From Sweltsa coloradensis (taxonomy: Eukaryota > Arthropoda > Insecta > Plecoptera > Chloroperlidae), in NCBI GenBank assembly GCA_024449915.1, contig JAMZAV010002003.1:51899-115898 (forward strand): a DNA stretch of 64,000 bases, in the 5' to 3' direction. Below are positions 44,301 to 56,300 of the stretch, one piece after another (within the stretch, counting starts at the first letter, position 1; every line of letters starts with the position of its first letter). The notes below the pieces were generated by a model that was not told the DNA's origin, ran no database searches, and saw nothing but the letters and a program-made list of their open reading frames with translations. The position numbers and the translations under genes are program-made.

Positions 44301-47300
44301 GTCCTCTACACAACTATTCATGTCTTGCCCTGTCGACATGTACTTTGAGTGGGGAGCAAAACTAAACGTCTTTGAAAATTTTTGCATTATGATTCAGACC
44401 ACTTTCTTCATTACTACGTTGCTGGCCTTCTTAAAAAAGGACAATGTAAAAGAATGGTTTGACTTGATGGAGAAGGTGTCTCATTCGCTCAAGGTTGATG
44501 AAGATACACTGTTCAAGATATTCAACCATAACTGGTTTCAACGGTTCCTTCACAAATCGACTAATTTTTGGCCTACTGCAGTGTTTGTTACAGTTGCTAT
44601 TGGTTCTGCCTTTCATATACCCTTAGATTTGATCCCTAAACGAAAATTTCTTGTGAGGTGAGTCAACGATTAGTCAGTGTATTGATTATTGATTGATTTA
44701 CATTCGATATCGATTTCGAAAACAGGTTTATTATCCTATATTAAAACCACTTAAAATTATTCTTTAAGTTGGATCTCAAGAACGTTGCAACATTAAAAAG
44801 ATGATTAAGGTCAGTAATGTAGTTTAGTAAGAACTTGAAAGTGCATGAAAAAACAATCGAATTAAATAATCGTTGGTGGTTTTGAAAACTTACTAACCAT
44901 AGAATTTAAATTTTGTAACATGCAGCAATGAGCACCCGATCTGCAATCAGGAAAAAGGGATTCGATACCTTGCTGAGATGGATTGAATTCCTTAATCAAT
45001 TACAATCACGGGAGAGTTTCCCGATTAATAAAATTTAAAAAGGAGTTCAAGCGTTAGTTTTGTGAAAACCACATTATTGTCCTTAATAACTAAATAATAA
45101 TAAATACGAAATATTGCTTTACCTTTAATTTAATATATTAATTTAATAAAGAACATGATGAGTCAATTATTGTTTATTACTAATTAAACTTACTTTACCA
45201 TTTTGCATCGTTCTTGCAGTACGACTTAAAATCTGTAATTTCGCGTGGTTTGAATAAAACTGATGTTGGTCTTTCACCTTAACACATTTGCAAGGTCTTG
45301 GTGTTAATTAAATAATTATTAAAACATAAAATGATTTAGTAAGAAAGAGGGTGGAAATCTTGATACATCAATCATTTCAATTGAATTTGTCGATCTTTGT
45401 CCAGTGACAATTTTTGTTTTCAGAGGCTGGTACCCTTACAACTCAAAAGCGACCCCAGCCTACGAGTTGACTCTTGCAGTCCTCACATTCCATAATACAA
45501 TGATGGCGTTCACTATGACCAGCATGCTTGGTACATCGCTATTCATGTTCAACTATGTTGGTATCTACATCCAGATTCTCAACGAAAAACTTAGAAATAT
45601 TCGCAAGACTTCTTTGGAGATGATCGGAAACTCTTTATTAATTGCAACTGGAGGAAATTTGATCGTTAATGTATCCAGAGTAAGGACTCGTAAAGATAAT
45701 ACTCCAAAGGATATTATGTACGTTCGTGTCGGTGGAGATATTCATATTGCAGGAGGTCGTTATGTGAGGTTGAATGATAAGATAAGTGTGCATGGTCCTC
45801 CTATGCTCGAAATTAAAGATCAACATAACTCGAATGTATCAAGTCAAGGAGTTGAGACAAGACCGGTTTTGCAACGACCAACTCGATTGAGGAATACTGT
45901 ACGAAAAGGTAACAAAGTGATGGATGTGAGAGGTGTTCAGCATGGACATTCTCACCGGCAGATAACCAGTGCAACAACGCACACAACCAACCGACCAACC
46001 AGCATCGATATTGAGATGAAGAAGCAGCTGATCGATTTGGTGAAGCTTCATCAGACGTTGTTGAGGTAATCGTAAATCCGCTTTCAAACGTCATTGTGGT
46101 CAACTGGTGTTACCAAATACTGTTGTAGGATGAATAAAAAGTACTGAAGGAAAATATCGGACTATGGTTGATGTTTCCAAGATAGTAGCATCCAAGTACA
46201 TCACAGCGTGACTTGCGCCGAAAGTACAACTTTCCTTGCGTGTTGTCGCAAGACCGCAGCACAGGTCTTAATTTCGGATAGCTGGATAGGACCTATGGTT
46301 GACAGTGGACGGTGTACTTCCTTACCGACTGCAGCAGCAGACACCGTCGACTTCAGTGCGGGGGTTCGATGGTGCAAAACGCCGTCGATGCGTTTTTTTA
46401 AAATTTTATTCTTTATGTTTTTCTATTACTACAACAGTTTTGAACAATAACAATTAATGAAACTCCTTTTCGGGGGAAAGTACTTTATATTTTAAACAGA
46501 AACGTTAAAGGTTTTGTAGTTTTTTCGAAGGTCCTTTGTATAATAGAAACGTTAAAGGTTTTGCATTTTTGGAGGGTTTATGGATGACAAAAATAATTAT
46601 TAATAAGACTCCTTTTAGGATGAAAATCCTCTATATTTTAAATAGAAACGTTAAAGGTTTTGTAGTATTTTTGTTTATGGATTATGACAAAATATTAAAA
46701 ATCCCTATAAAGTCCTTTAAGGTTTTGTAGGGTTTTTCACGTCCACTATAATGTATATTTATCTAATGATAATTAATTAAATCATAATTATATTAATTCC
46801 TTATTGGATTGCACAGCAAACATAAGTTACTTTTGTTTAACCACGCCCCGAAACACGTGACACGCTAACTACCTTTATCGACCCCAAGTGTAAACCATCT
46901 AGGCCTAAGTCTACTCTATTGATCTCGGATTTTACTAGCATTTATCTTGACTAAGTTCCTTGGTGAATTTCTCATGACCTATTTTTGTCAAATTTGTTTG
47001 ACACCGCCTGCCAATCTTATTGGGGGAAGTACGCCTTAATTATATTAAAATAGAGAATATTTTCTTATTTAAGTGTTTGGTGTTACCATTCAATTCAGAA
47101 GAAACTTTCTCACGATCTGATGCTATTGTAACGACGTCAATGCAGTGCAGAAGGTCGAGGGCTCGATTCCTGCTTTTGACAGTAGTTTTTTAACTTCTGT
47201 CCTATCAGTTCTTATCGGAATGCGTAATCGGTGACTTTAGAGCCGTGCTAGAAAAGCGGCACATAATGAATTATAATGTTGTTCCGAGTTATTAGCCTTA

Positions 47301-50300
47301 TTGATTCTGACACAGACTGCCTGCGTTTTCACTCTCTGGGCCGTTGCTATTTTACTTTGGGCCCAGACGGGTGTCAGTCTTGCATTGACTCGTGGTTGCA
47401 CCATTCGTATGCAATAATCCGTCTATCTTCCCTTTAACTACCATCTAACCACCATCTTTTATATATCATTAATTTAAGTTGTATGTTGTATGTAGGGCCT
47501 TATTCCTTTATTTACACTATGTACTTATCGATCTATCATCAATCAGTCAATCAATCAATCATTTATATAACTAAGTGAAAACAATTTATTTATTTAAAAT
47601 AATAATAATAATTAAGCGAGCGAAGCGAGCGTTTCCATTTGACTCTGCCGGAAAAATTAGTCACTGTTTTTTTTTTTTTTTTGTTTGTTTGTTTTTTTGT
47701 TTGTTTGTTTGTTTGTTTGTTTTTTGTTTGTATGTCTCGCGATAACGTTCGAACGGAGGCTCGGATCGAGTTGAAATTTTCACCATCCGCAAGCTTCGTA
47801 CTAGATTGAATGCCATTAGTTTTGTGGCAAAATCGGCCAAAAAGTTAAAAAGTTACATTAAAGTTAATCAAAAGTTTTTTTTTCAAACTTAACGGCGTCA
47901 AAATCTGAGGTGGCCAAATCATTTAGAATGTCCGTCCGGTCACGAATATGTTAATTTTATTTTGATCCGACAAGTAGTGTAGATGGAAATTACATTATAA
48001 CAAAGTACCGTTACCATGGCAACGGAAAGTCGCGCAGCTTTTTTGGCTCATGATAGCGGTCGAACGGAGGTTCGGATCGAGTTGAAATTTTGACCATTCG
48101 CAAACTTCGATCTGGATTGAATGCCATTAGTTTTGTGGCAAAATCGTTCAAAAAGTTATAAAGTTACATTAAAGTTAAGCGAAAGTTTTTTTTTCAAACT
48201 AAACTGCGACAAAATCTGAGGTAGCCAAATTATTTAGAATGTCCGCCGGTCACGAATATGTTAATTTTATTTTGATCCGATAAGTAGTGTAGATGGAAAT
48301 TACATAATAACAAAAGTATCGTTACCATGGCAACGAAAATTCGCACTATGCACTGCCACCTAGAAGTAATCAAAATACTATCGAGGAAGAGTGTATTATT
48401 TGTAACCAAAGAGTTTAAATAGTTTTCCCAAGGAAATGATGTCAAGGTCTTCTAGATGGCGGTGAATTTTATCAACAAAGTAAAGGTTAACCCACGGGTT
48501 TACCCAAATACCTTGGCAATAAAAAATAATATTGGAAACATGGCACATAATCCTGTCAAATAAGAATTTTTGTTGGAAAAAATTGCGATGTCGCTGAATT
48601 TTTGCAGAGACCTTCCTTAAAGGATACTTATCAACATACTAAAACTCCCCTACAATCGGACTGGAGCTTCGGCCGCCATATTGGAAAATGGCGGCCAAAA
48701 AGTGTTTGTTATCGAATATCTCCAAATTTGTTTGAGATAGACAAAATATCTCAATGTCAAAAATATTCCCCATTTAATTCCCTACAAAACAGGTGTCTTC
48801 TATAGTTTTGGTAGGGGCAAAGGTTACGTCACAAAATCGTGGTTTATATGTTGCTCATTGGAATACCAGCTTAATTCCAAATGTTTACGCCCAGCATCAA
48901 ACCATGCCCGGTAAATCCGTAATAAATCGATTTAAATACAAAAGGACTTTTGTGCGGGGTTGATGAAAGCTTCCATTAGTATTTTAAAAAATCCGGTCTG
49001 CGAAATCGAATTTTGCATTTACCCGGAATTTGGGTTTTACCATTGTTGGCATTACCTCAAAAATGCCCTTTTTGACTGTCCATTATTAAGCACTAAATAG
49101 CATTGGGGAAAAAATTCTTTCTACGCACATTGAAATGACTTGAATAATGATCCGATTACAACCAAAGTTTAAATCCAACATGACTGCTAATTCCTAATAT
49201 TCACAATATGAATACTGTTTTCGTGCGTTTTTTACACTCTTTTTGTTACACAATTCACTTTGATGTTGTGGATATTAGGAATTAGCAGCCATATTGGATT
49301 TAAAATTTGGTTGTAATCGGATCATTATTTGAGTCATTTCAATGTGCGTAGGAAGAATTTTTCCTCCAATGCTTTTTAGTGCTTAATAATGGACGGTCAA
49401 AAATGGCATTTTTGAGGAAATGCCAACAATGGAAAAACCCAAATTTCGGGTAAATGCAAAATTCGATTTCGCACACCTGATTTTTTTAAATACTAATGAA
49501 AGCTTTTACGAACCCCGTACAAAAGTCCTTTTGTATTTAAATCGATTTATTACGGATTTACCGGGCATTGTTTGATGCTGGGCGTGAAAATTTGGAAATA
49601 AGCTGGTACTCCAATGAGCAACACATAAACCACGATTTTGTGACGTAACCTTTGCCCCTACCAAAACTATAGAAGACACCGGTTTTGTAGGGAATTAAAT
49701 AGGGAATATTTTTGCCATTGAGATATTTTGTCTATCTCAAACCAATTTGGAGATATTCGATAACAAACACCTTTGGGCCGCCATTTTCCAATATGGCGGC
49801 CGAAGCTCCAGTCCGATTGTAGGGGAGTTTTAGTATGTTGATAAGTATTATATAAGGAAGGTCTCTGCAAAAATTCAGCAACATCGCAATTTTGTCCTCC
49901 AAACGTCAATATACGATCTTATTTGACAGGATTACCAGTGGACAGCAAACGTCGCAAATTTTAAAATTTTTAAAAAATGTGCAGTGTGGGGCACGTGCTC
50001 GCTTATCAACGCGTCCAACTGAGCGTTTCCTAGTTATAAATATATATTTAAAAAAAAGCCTTAGTGAGTAGAATACTAGAATAATGACACTTGTTTCCTT
50101 CCAGCTCAACCAACAAAGTGAGTTCTATCTTCAATATGGAGCTGGATGTCTTATTTGTTGGAACGGTTCTTGCTGCCGCGGGGATGACCTTTATAGCGTC
50201 ATACGTAAGTTCGTTGGTATTGCGGTTGGGTTAGAGTCTCTGCTTCCAATGCAGTTGGTCAAAAGTTCGAATCTCGCATCAGACTGAAGATTTTTAGTTT

Positions 50301-53300
50301 CTGACTTAATATTTTGGCTTAAGAATGTGTAAACGATGACTTTGGAGACGTCCTGGCAAAGAGACATATACATGGTAGGCTTGGAATATGCTTAAATTTA
50401 ATCTCTTTCACTGAAAATAAGTTTTGTTGCTGAGTGGGTAGACTATAAATACGTAATAATTTATTTTAATTACAGAAGATCACGACCAACACAAATCATC
50501 GAAATAAATCATTGGTATAATTTTGTTGAGTTAAGTTCTCTCAAATTTTAAATTCATGAAATCTTTTTAAAACCGTTGGGATTTAGAAAATTAAATGTGA
50601 TTGGAACGGTTTTGTCCAGGACTAAACTTTGCCTTCAAAAACACTATCTTGAATCGATACTAAAATTTTTATTATATGCGTGATCGTACCACAATCAGAT
50701 AAAGTGCTATAACGTTCACGTGAAATATTATTTGTGAGTATGATATTGTCTCCCAAACGTAAAAAACAAGATGAGCGTTTAGCCTGAGCGAGTCTCTTGA
50801 GAACTCTTTGATATAAACCTATAATGTTTAAACGGTTTTGTTTTCCTTTCTTCTGTGCTTGTGTCCCGCCGCGCTATAAAAACCTAACATGACATCCGAT
50901 TAATGTGCGTTTTTTAACGTCAGGAAGATATAATTGATAACACGGAGGGTTTGAGGTGCTTGGCACCTACACCAACAACAAGATTTGAAAGCTGATGTGA
51001 AACATGTTGCTTTATTTTTGTTGTATTCTTCTTCCGACGATCTGTTGATTACTCTGAATACTCACTCTATCACTATTTCACTAAGTTTTGGAGGTTATAT
51101 ACTTAGTCCATTATTTTCTTGTTATATAAAAAATATATATTATTTACTACAATTCAGAAATTAAAAAAGTCCGTCCCAACCGGGAATCGAACCATGGATC
51201 TCCCGCATTCCAGACAGGCGTCTTAAAGGCCCAGTCAACTCTTGGAATTACTTGAACTATGATTTTCTAATCATCATTATAAATACATAAAAAAAAAAAT
51301 CGCCGAAATCGGTCCAGAGGTTTACGATCTATCGAGATTTGCTCTGTCCCATGCTATTCCCGCTTGTGACGTCACGTGGGGTCTCGCTGCTTCTAGCGCG
51401 GTCAGTCGGAGGAACGGGTGGATGCTCGCACTCGCCCGTAGTTTCATTCCATCGCTATGGCAGGAGCGAAGCCGTACCGTTTCGAGCCGCGTTATACGGA
51501 AGAAGAATATACCGTGATTACCGAAACAACTGCATCGGAAAGAAATAGATTAGAAAAATTACGATGTAGAAATGAAAACGTGGTGTGGTGTAAATGTGGC
51601 GAGTATACCTATGCTGAGATGGAGACAGATACCGTATCGGTTTGCTGCACCGAATCATTTTTAATAAATGACGTGAGACAAGATTCGGACTGCATAATAT
51701 ACCACGAGGCATCTGATACCGTTGTGCTTAATATACACACCCTGAGAACTGCAAGACATAATTTGTGGTTTAATGTGAAATGTGCTAAAAAGAAGAAAGA
51801 GCTAGAAAATGTAACCAATGCACTGTGGAGACATATTGCGTACAGGCAATTTGTATTTTGGGTGAATTCATGGCAAAAAATCGGACAATTTAGGCGATTT
51901 GTCTTACCTTCGTGTGTTGTCCAATCGATTCGTGGGGAGTATCCAGAGGCTGACGGTGTTTATGTTGGTTTTAAAACGGCAGCAGGTGTTGAAGAATATA
52001 ATAACAGGAAATGAATAACATTTTAAAAATTGAAATGTACATGTTTCATTCATTTGTTTGGTAGTGTTTTTTTTTTTTTGTTGCTATTTTCATAAGAATA
52101 TGTGATAAAAACAATTGTATTTGTAGTTCTTCCGTTACTCTAATAAAAGCCACATGCGAGTTTATAACGAACAAATGTGCACTGTGTTTTCATTGTGATC
52201 AGTTTCTAAAATAAATTATAATTTCATTAATACGACAGAGGCTCTACATTGTTTGTAAAATACAGTTCCGCAAATTCTCCGAGAATTTAACACTACCTGG
52301 TAGCCACTTGATTAGGCACACATGATTAGATTCTTGAGAATCGAGAATAACGTGCTCGGAGCTTGACCTCTTCTACACTTGGTTTCGGTATCGGAATAAT
52401 GTTTTGTGGAACAACGCCGTCGTAATCACTGTTTACTACGTAAGTGTTGAATTCCATAACCTTGTCAATTAGTTCAGTTCGCCAAGATGTTCTCGATGGC
52501 TCGTGCGTGTTGACTAGAAGCCACTCCTTCTGAGCCTTTGAATATCGAATGTGTTCACCCTCGCGATCTCTTACTACATTAGTATTGTGATCCAGCATTG
52601 CCAAGATCCCTCTAATAACCATTCCCTCATATGGGAAATGAGATCGCTTAGACAAATATTTTAGCCGAAGATTATGAAAAGACTCCAGCGCACCTGCAAA
52701 AATGAAAGAGTTGACCTAGGGTTACTTATTGTAGTATCTTGCCTGCATCAATTGGGATGGGATGTTTAGGGTTGTTACTGTAACAATTGCCATTCAGTTC
52801 TAATTCTTAGAAGAACTTCTCTGAGATTTTAGTCTTTGTATGTGCAATGTGGCCTAGCGGATCCAACCACAGTGATGTAAAGCCTAATTGAAAAAATAAG
52901 GTAGAGCTTCAGTGGCTGAATGCAAGTGCGACAGGGGTGAGGGGTGGGGGACTCGATAATGATCTGAAGTTACACACCAGCCACTAAATAGCCCACAACA
53001 ATGTAAAGAATTTGTAAAATAGAATGCATTTTTTAACTCAATAGAATTTTTGTATCTTTCGATAGCGTATTTGTGCCTACATGTAATATCTGACTGACTT
53101 TTATACGTATAACAAGATGTCCAACCATAACAAAAGTAAGCTCTGGTACATTTTTGTAATCTGGATTCTTTGTAAGTTATGTTTTGCAATATGCAAATTG
53201 TATTGGTGTTTGTTATTGAAACAACAAAATATAAATTTCTTATTTTATATTTTTATAATATGCATACATGCGTGGGATCAATACTGATTGCATGCGGAGG

Positions 53301-56300
53301 TTTCCGATATATCTGCAGATTATAAATGAACCTACCAAACTATCAACACTTGGCAATTGACATATAAAATAATAAAACAAGCTATTGTTATTTCAATTAG
53401 TTTGCCCACCTGTATGACAGTAGTTACTCGTGTGTCGCAGGTCTTTCAGTAAAATTTTATCCAATACTACTTTGGCGAGTGTTTGATAGTCCTGAGAACC
53501 TGGTTGAAGCCACTTTAAATGTTCACTCGCAGAACGATTTGGTTCCACTTCCATTTCATGCTCGCATTGATGAAAATGATTATTTCCTGTCCAAACGTGG
53601 ACGTCAGCAACGTGTTTTAAAATGCTAGTGAACTTTTCAACAAGTATATCTTGGTTTCCCCCGCATGATTCTGCGCACCACCACAAATGATTGGTAATGC
53701 TCGACTTCCATTCAAATAGGCGTGATTTTTTTGTACAGCATGCTTTAATTTTTTTTGCTAAGCTTTTAGCAAGATGCCACACATCAAATTCGTGGTGTAT
53801 GGATGGAAAAATTGTTCTAATAAGTAGTCCGACTCCTCTGTGACGATCTGATAAAAAAAGTGTAATGTTGATTTTGCCAAGTAATTTTTTTAATACACTT
53901 TAGCATGCAGCCTTTTCTAATTCAGTTGTAATTTGCCCTTTCTGCATTACAATGAAATCTAAAATACGTCCAGATTTAATATCCATCATAGTGTATGTTA
54001 TGAATTTTGCACAAAATCCAGGTGAGTCAAATTGTCCATCGCCGCACACCCAAGTTTCCTCTGATAAAGATTTGATTCTATCAAACTCTTCATCTCTCTG
54101 TTTTTGCCACACGTTTATTGTAACCGGGTTCACATGCTTTTTTATTATTTTATAAAAGCTTGTTCTGCTCATGAAACTCAATTTCAATGCTTCGGCAAAA
54201 CGTTGAATAGAGGTCAAACTCAGACCACATGTGTAAATTGCTGCAGCAATGTTGACTGAGCCTGCATGAATTTGCCCTATCTTTGACTGAGACATCCAAG
54301 AGTTGACATGTCCATCGAGACATGTGGTCGTCACAATCAAAATAGCTCCATGAATCGATTTCGTCACGTCAACTACAGGTTTCCCGCAACGCTGGCAAAA
54401 GTTAAACAGTTGTAATAAACAGTGCCAAAAAACAAAAAAGACATTTGAAGCATGGTTTCCATTACAATTATTATTCTCATCGATTTCTCCGTCGCTGTCA
54501 TAATCATCATCGCTATCATCTACCGGCGCGTCTTCATCACTTTCATTGAATGGTTTATATGACGGGTCACGTGGATCGTCTAGTAGCGATTCACTTTCAG
54601 AGTCAGTAGAGTAGTTGTTGATAACACTGCGATAAGTTTCTATTCCTATTTCGCATTGGACGTCTATTTCGCAGGAATGGGAGATTTCTAAACATTGGCT
54701 TAGATCTAGCCCTTCTCTGTCAGCGCCAGTGTCATCGTAGACAATACTATTACTACGCTCCACTTTCTTTTGTTTTGAGGAGACTGTTCCACATGTGGAT
54801 GCTTGAGGATCCTGCAGACCTTCAATAGCATCTTGAACACGTTTTTGTTTTAGATACGTCGATTGTCTGTGTGACACTAAGTTCACATTTGTGCCAGTTA
54901 ATCGCATAGATGGAACCGCGTTAAGTTTTAATTTCCTTATAGTTTTGGGAACCCAAAAGTTCAGGTTTCAGCCGAGAAGATAACTCAAAATCGTCATTAT
55001 TGAAATGCACAGAACAAACACGTGTATTTTTAGATGGAACAAATTTCTTGCGATTTATTTTGTTGAGCCACTGTTTATACAGAACGGGAAATCGTGTTTT
55101 GTCAGGGAAGACGTGCATGGAAATGTCTCCGTCTTTACTCCGAGCATTGCTGCACTGAAAAACACAACACTTGTTCACCATTTTACAAATTATCACGCAT
55201 TAATTAATCACAACACAAAAACAACTAACGTCTTACTTTGCACACTCAACAACACAAAGTGTCAACTGCACGACTGAAAGTGACAGTAGCAACTGCTTGT
55301 GTTCTCTACCTGGCATCTCGGTATGCGGGCGGGCTCGGCCGAGGAAGACGGTAGACCCCTCGTGACGCGCCAGTAGGTCACGTGACGCTGAAGGAGCGCG
55401 CGGATATCTCGAGTACTAGCGGGCCGATTTCGATGCAGTTTTGTGCGGTGTTAATAATATCGAGCAATTTATCTTTTAAGAACGTGATGTCACAAGAGTT
55501 TACAGGGCCTTTAAACACTAGACCATCAGGACGGGTACATTTTTAGTTCTGAATTGTAGTTGCATTATACATCTGAATGGATGGAACAGTACTGCAACGA
55601 ATATCTGCTGCCTTTGAACTGACCAGTTCAATCAGTGGTCAGTTCAAAGGCAGCAGATATTCGTTGCAGTACTGTTCCATCCATTCAGATATATAATGCA
55701 ACTACAATTCAGAACTGAAAATGTACCCGTCCTGATGGTCTAGTGGTTAAGACGCCTGTCTGGAATGCGGGAGATCCGTGGTTCGATTCCCGGTTGGGGC
55801 GGACTTTTTTAATTTCTGAATTGTAGTAAATAATATCAATTACACCTACGGGAGTGTTAACCGACTAAACAAATCGAGAAAAAAAATATGTATCATTCTT
55901 GGATTTTCAGTCGTATTTTATATTTATTTTTTATTATAATCTGTGTATAACTTATTTGTATTGTTTTACATTGTGAGTAATGAGTGGTATTTATTATTTA
56001 TTAGATTTAGTTAAAATGTGTGAGTGGTTGTACCTATTGTTAGGGATTAATTAATATATAAATATCCTCTTTTTCAGTCCCATACTTTTGGATTTCATGA
56101 AATGTTTTTAATGGCATTTATATTCGGACTAGTCGCCAATTTCTTCTGCTTCTGTTTTGTTGCCGATTGCATATCCACTCAGGTACGTCTTCAATATGTT
56201 ATTTACTGTAAGCGCCCTTTGATGCATTATTTATGTTAGTCCGTCAGAGCGTGTTAACGATAAAAACCGAACATGGTATTTTGTGTGGCTTGTTGGTCTT

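Larger units (their letters stand above)
52326..55196 (-). pseudogene. THAP-domain transposase gene (Kolobok-like, broken)
   Basis: The minus-strand parts are a THAP zinc finger (55178 down to about 54940: MVNKCCVFQCSNARS, then MHVFP, W, CSVHF, LKPEL), an acidic linker (ESDEDAPVDDSDDDYDSDGE), and a large catalytic-type domain. That domain includes CQRCGKPVVDV, TWVCGDGQFDSPGF, TYTMMDIKSGRILDF and SDRHRGVGLLI. An exon at 52693-52326 begins GALESFHNLRLKYLSKR. A 716-bp intron with consensus sites lies at 53409-52694. A one-base frameshift near 54940 separates THAP from its AVPS motif, and a TAA lies at 53900. It would bind the ends and cut/join DNA at TTAA if intact. Confidence 0.85.
51227..55510. 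mobile_element. Kolobok-like DNA transposon with P2X7-like gene
   Basis: TTAA target duplications (51223-51226 and 55511-55514) flank 18-bp terminal inverted repeats, AGGCCCAGTCAACTCTTG and AGGCCCTGTAAACTCTTG (as read inward). It holds a plus-strand ORF with a P2X7 ballast-like domain and a minus-strand THAP-domain transposase gene with one intron; the two genes converge. TTAA duplications plus a THAP transposase are the hallmark of the Kolobok superfamily. Subterminal regions also resemble each other (a cgaaatcggcccg-like word). The element length is 4284 bp. Confidence 0.85.

Noticed and set aside
48602..49909. Two similar open frames (QRPSLKDTYQ..., QRPSLYNTYQ...) on opposite strands
   Set aside because: They are the same arm of the fold-back read from each side; no start context, splice sites or family resemblance.
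55733..55806. A possible tRNA gene with anticodon GGA
   Set aside because: The A-box, B-box and anticodon arm are tRNA-like, but acceptor pairing fails beyond four bases, one T-stem pair is broken, and it is half of a palindromic repeat.
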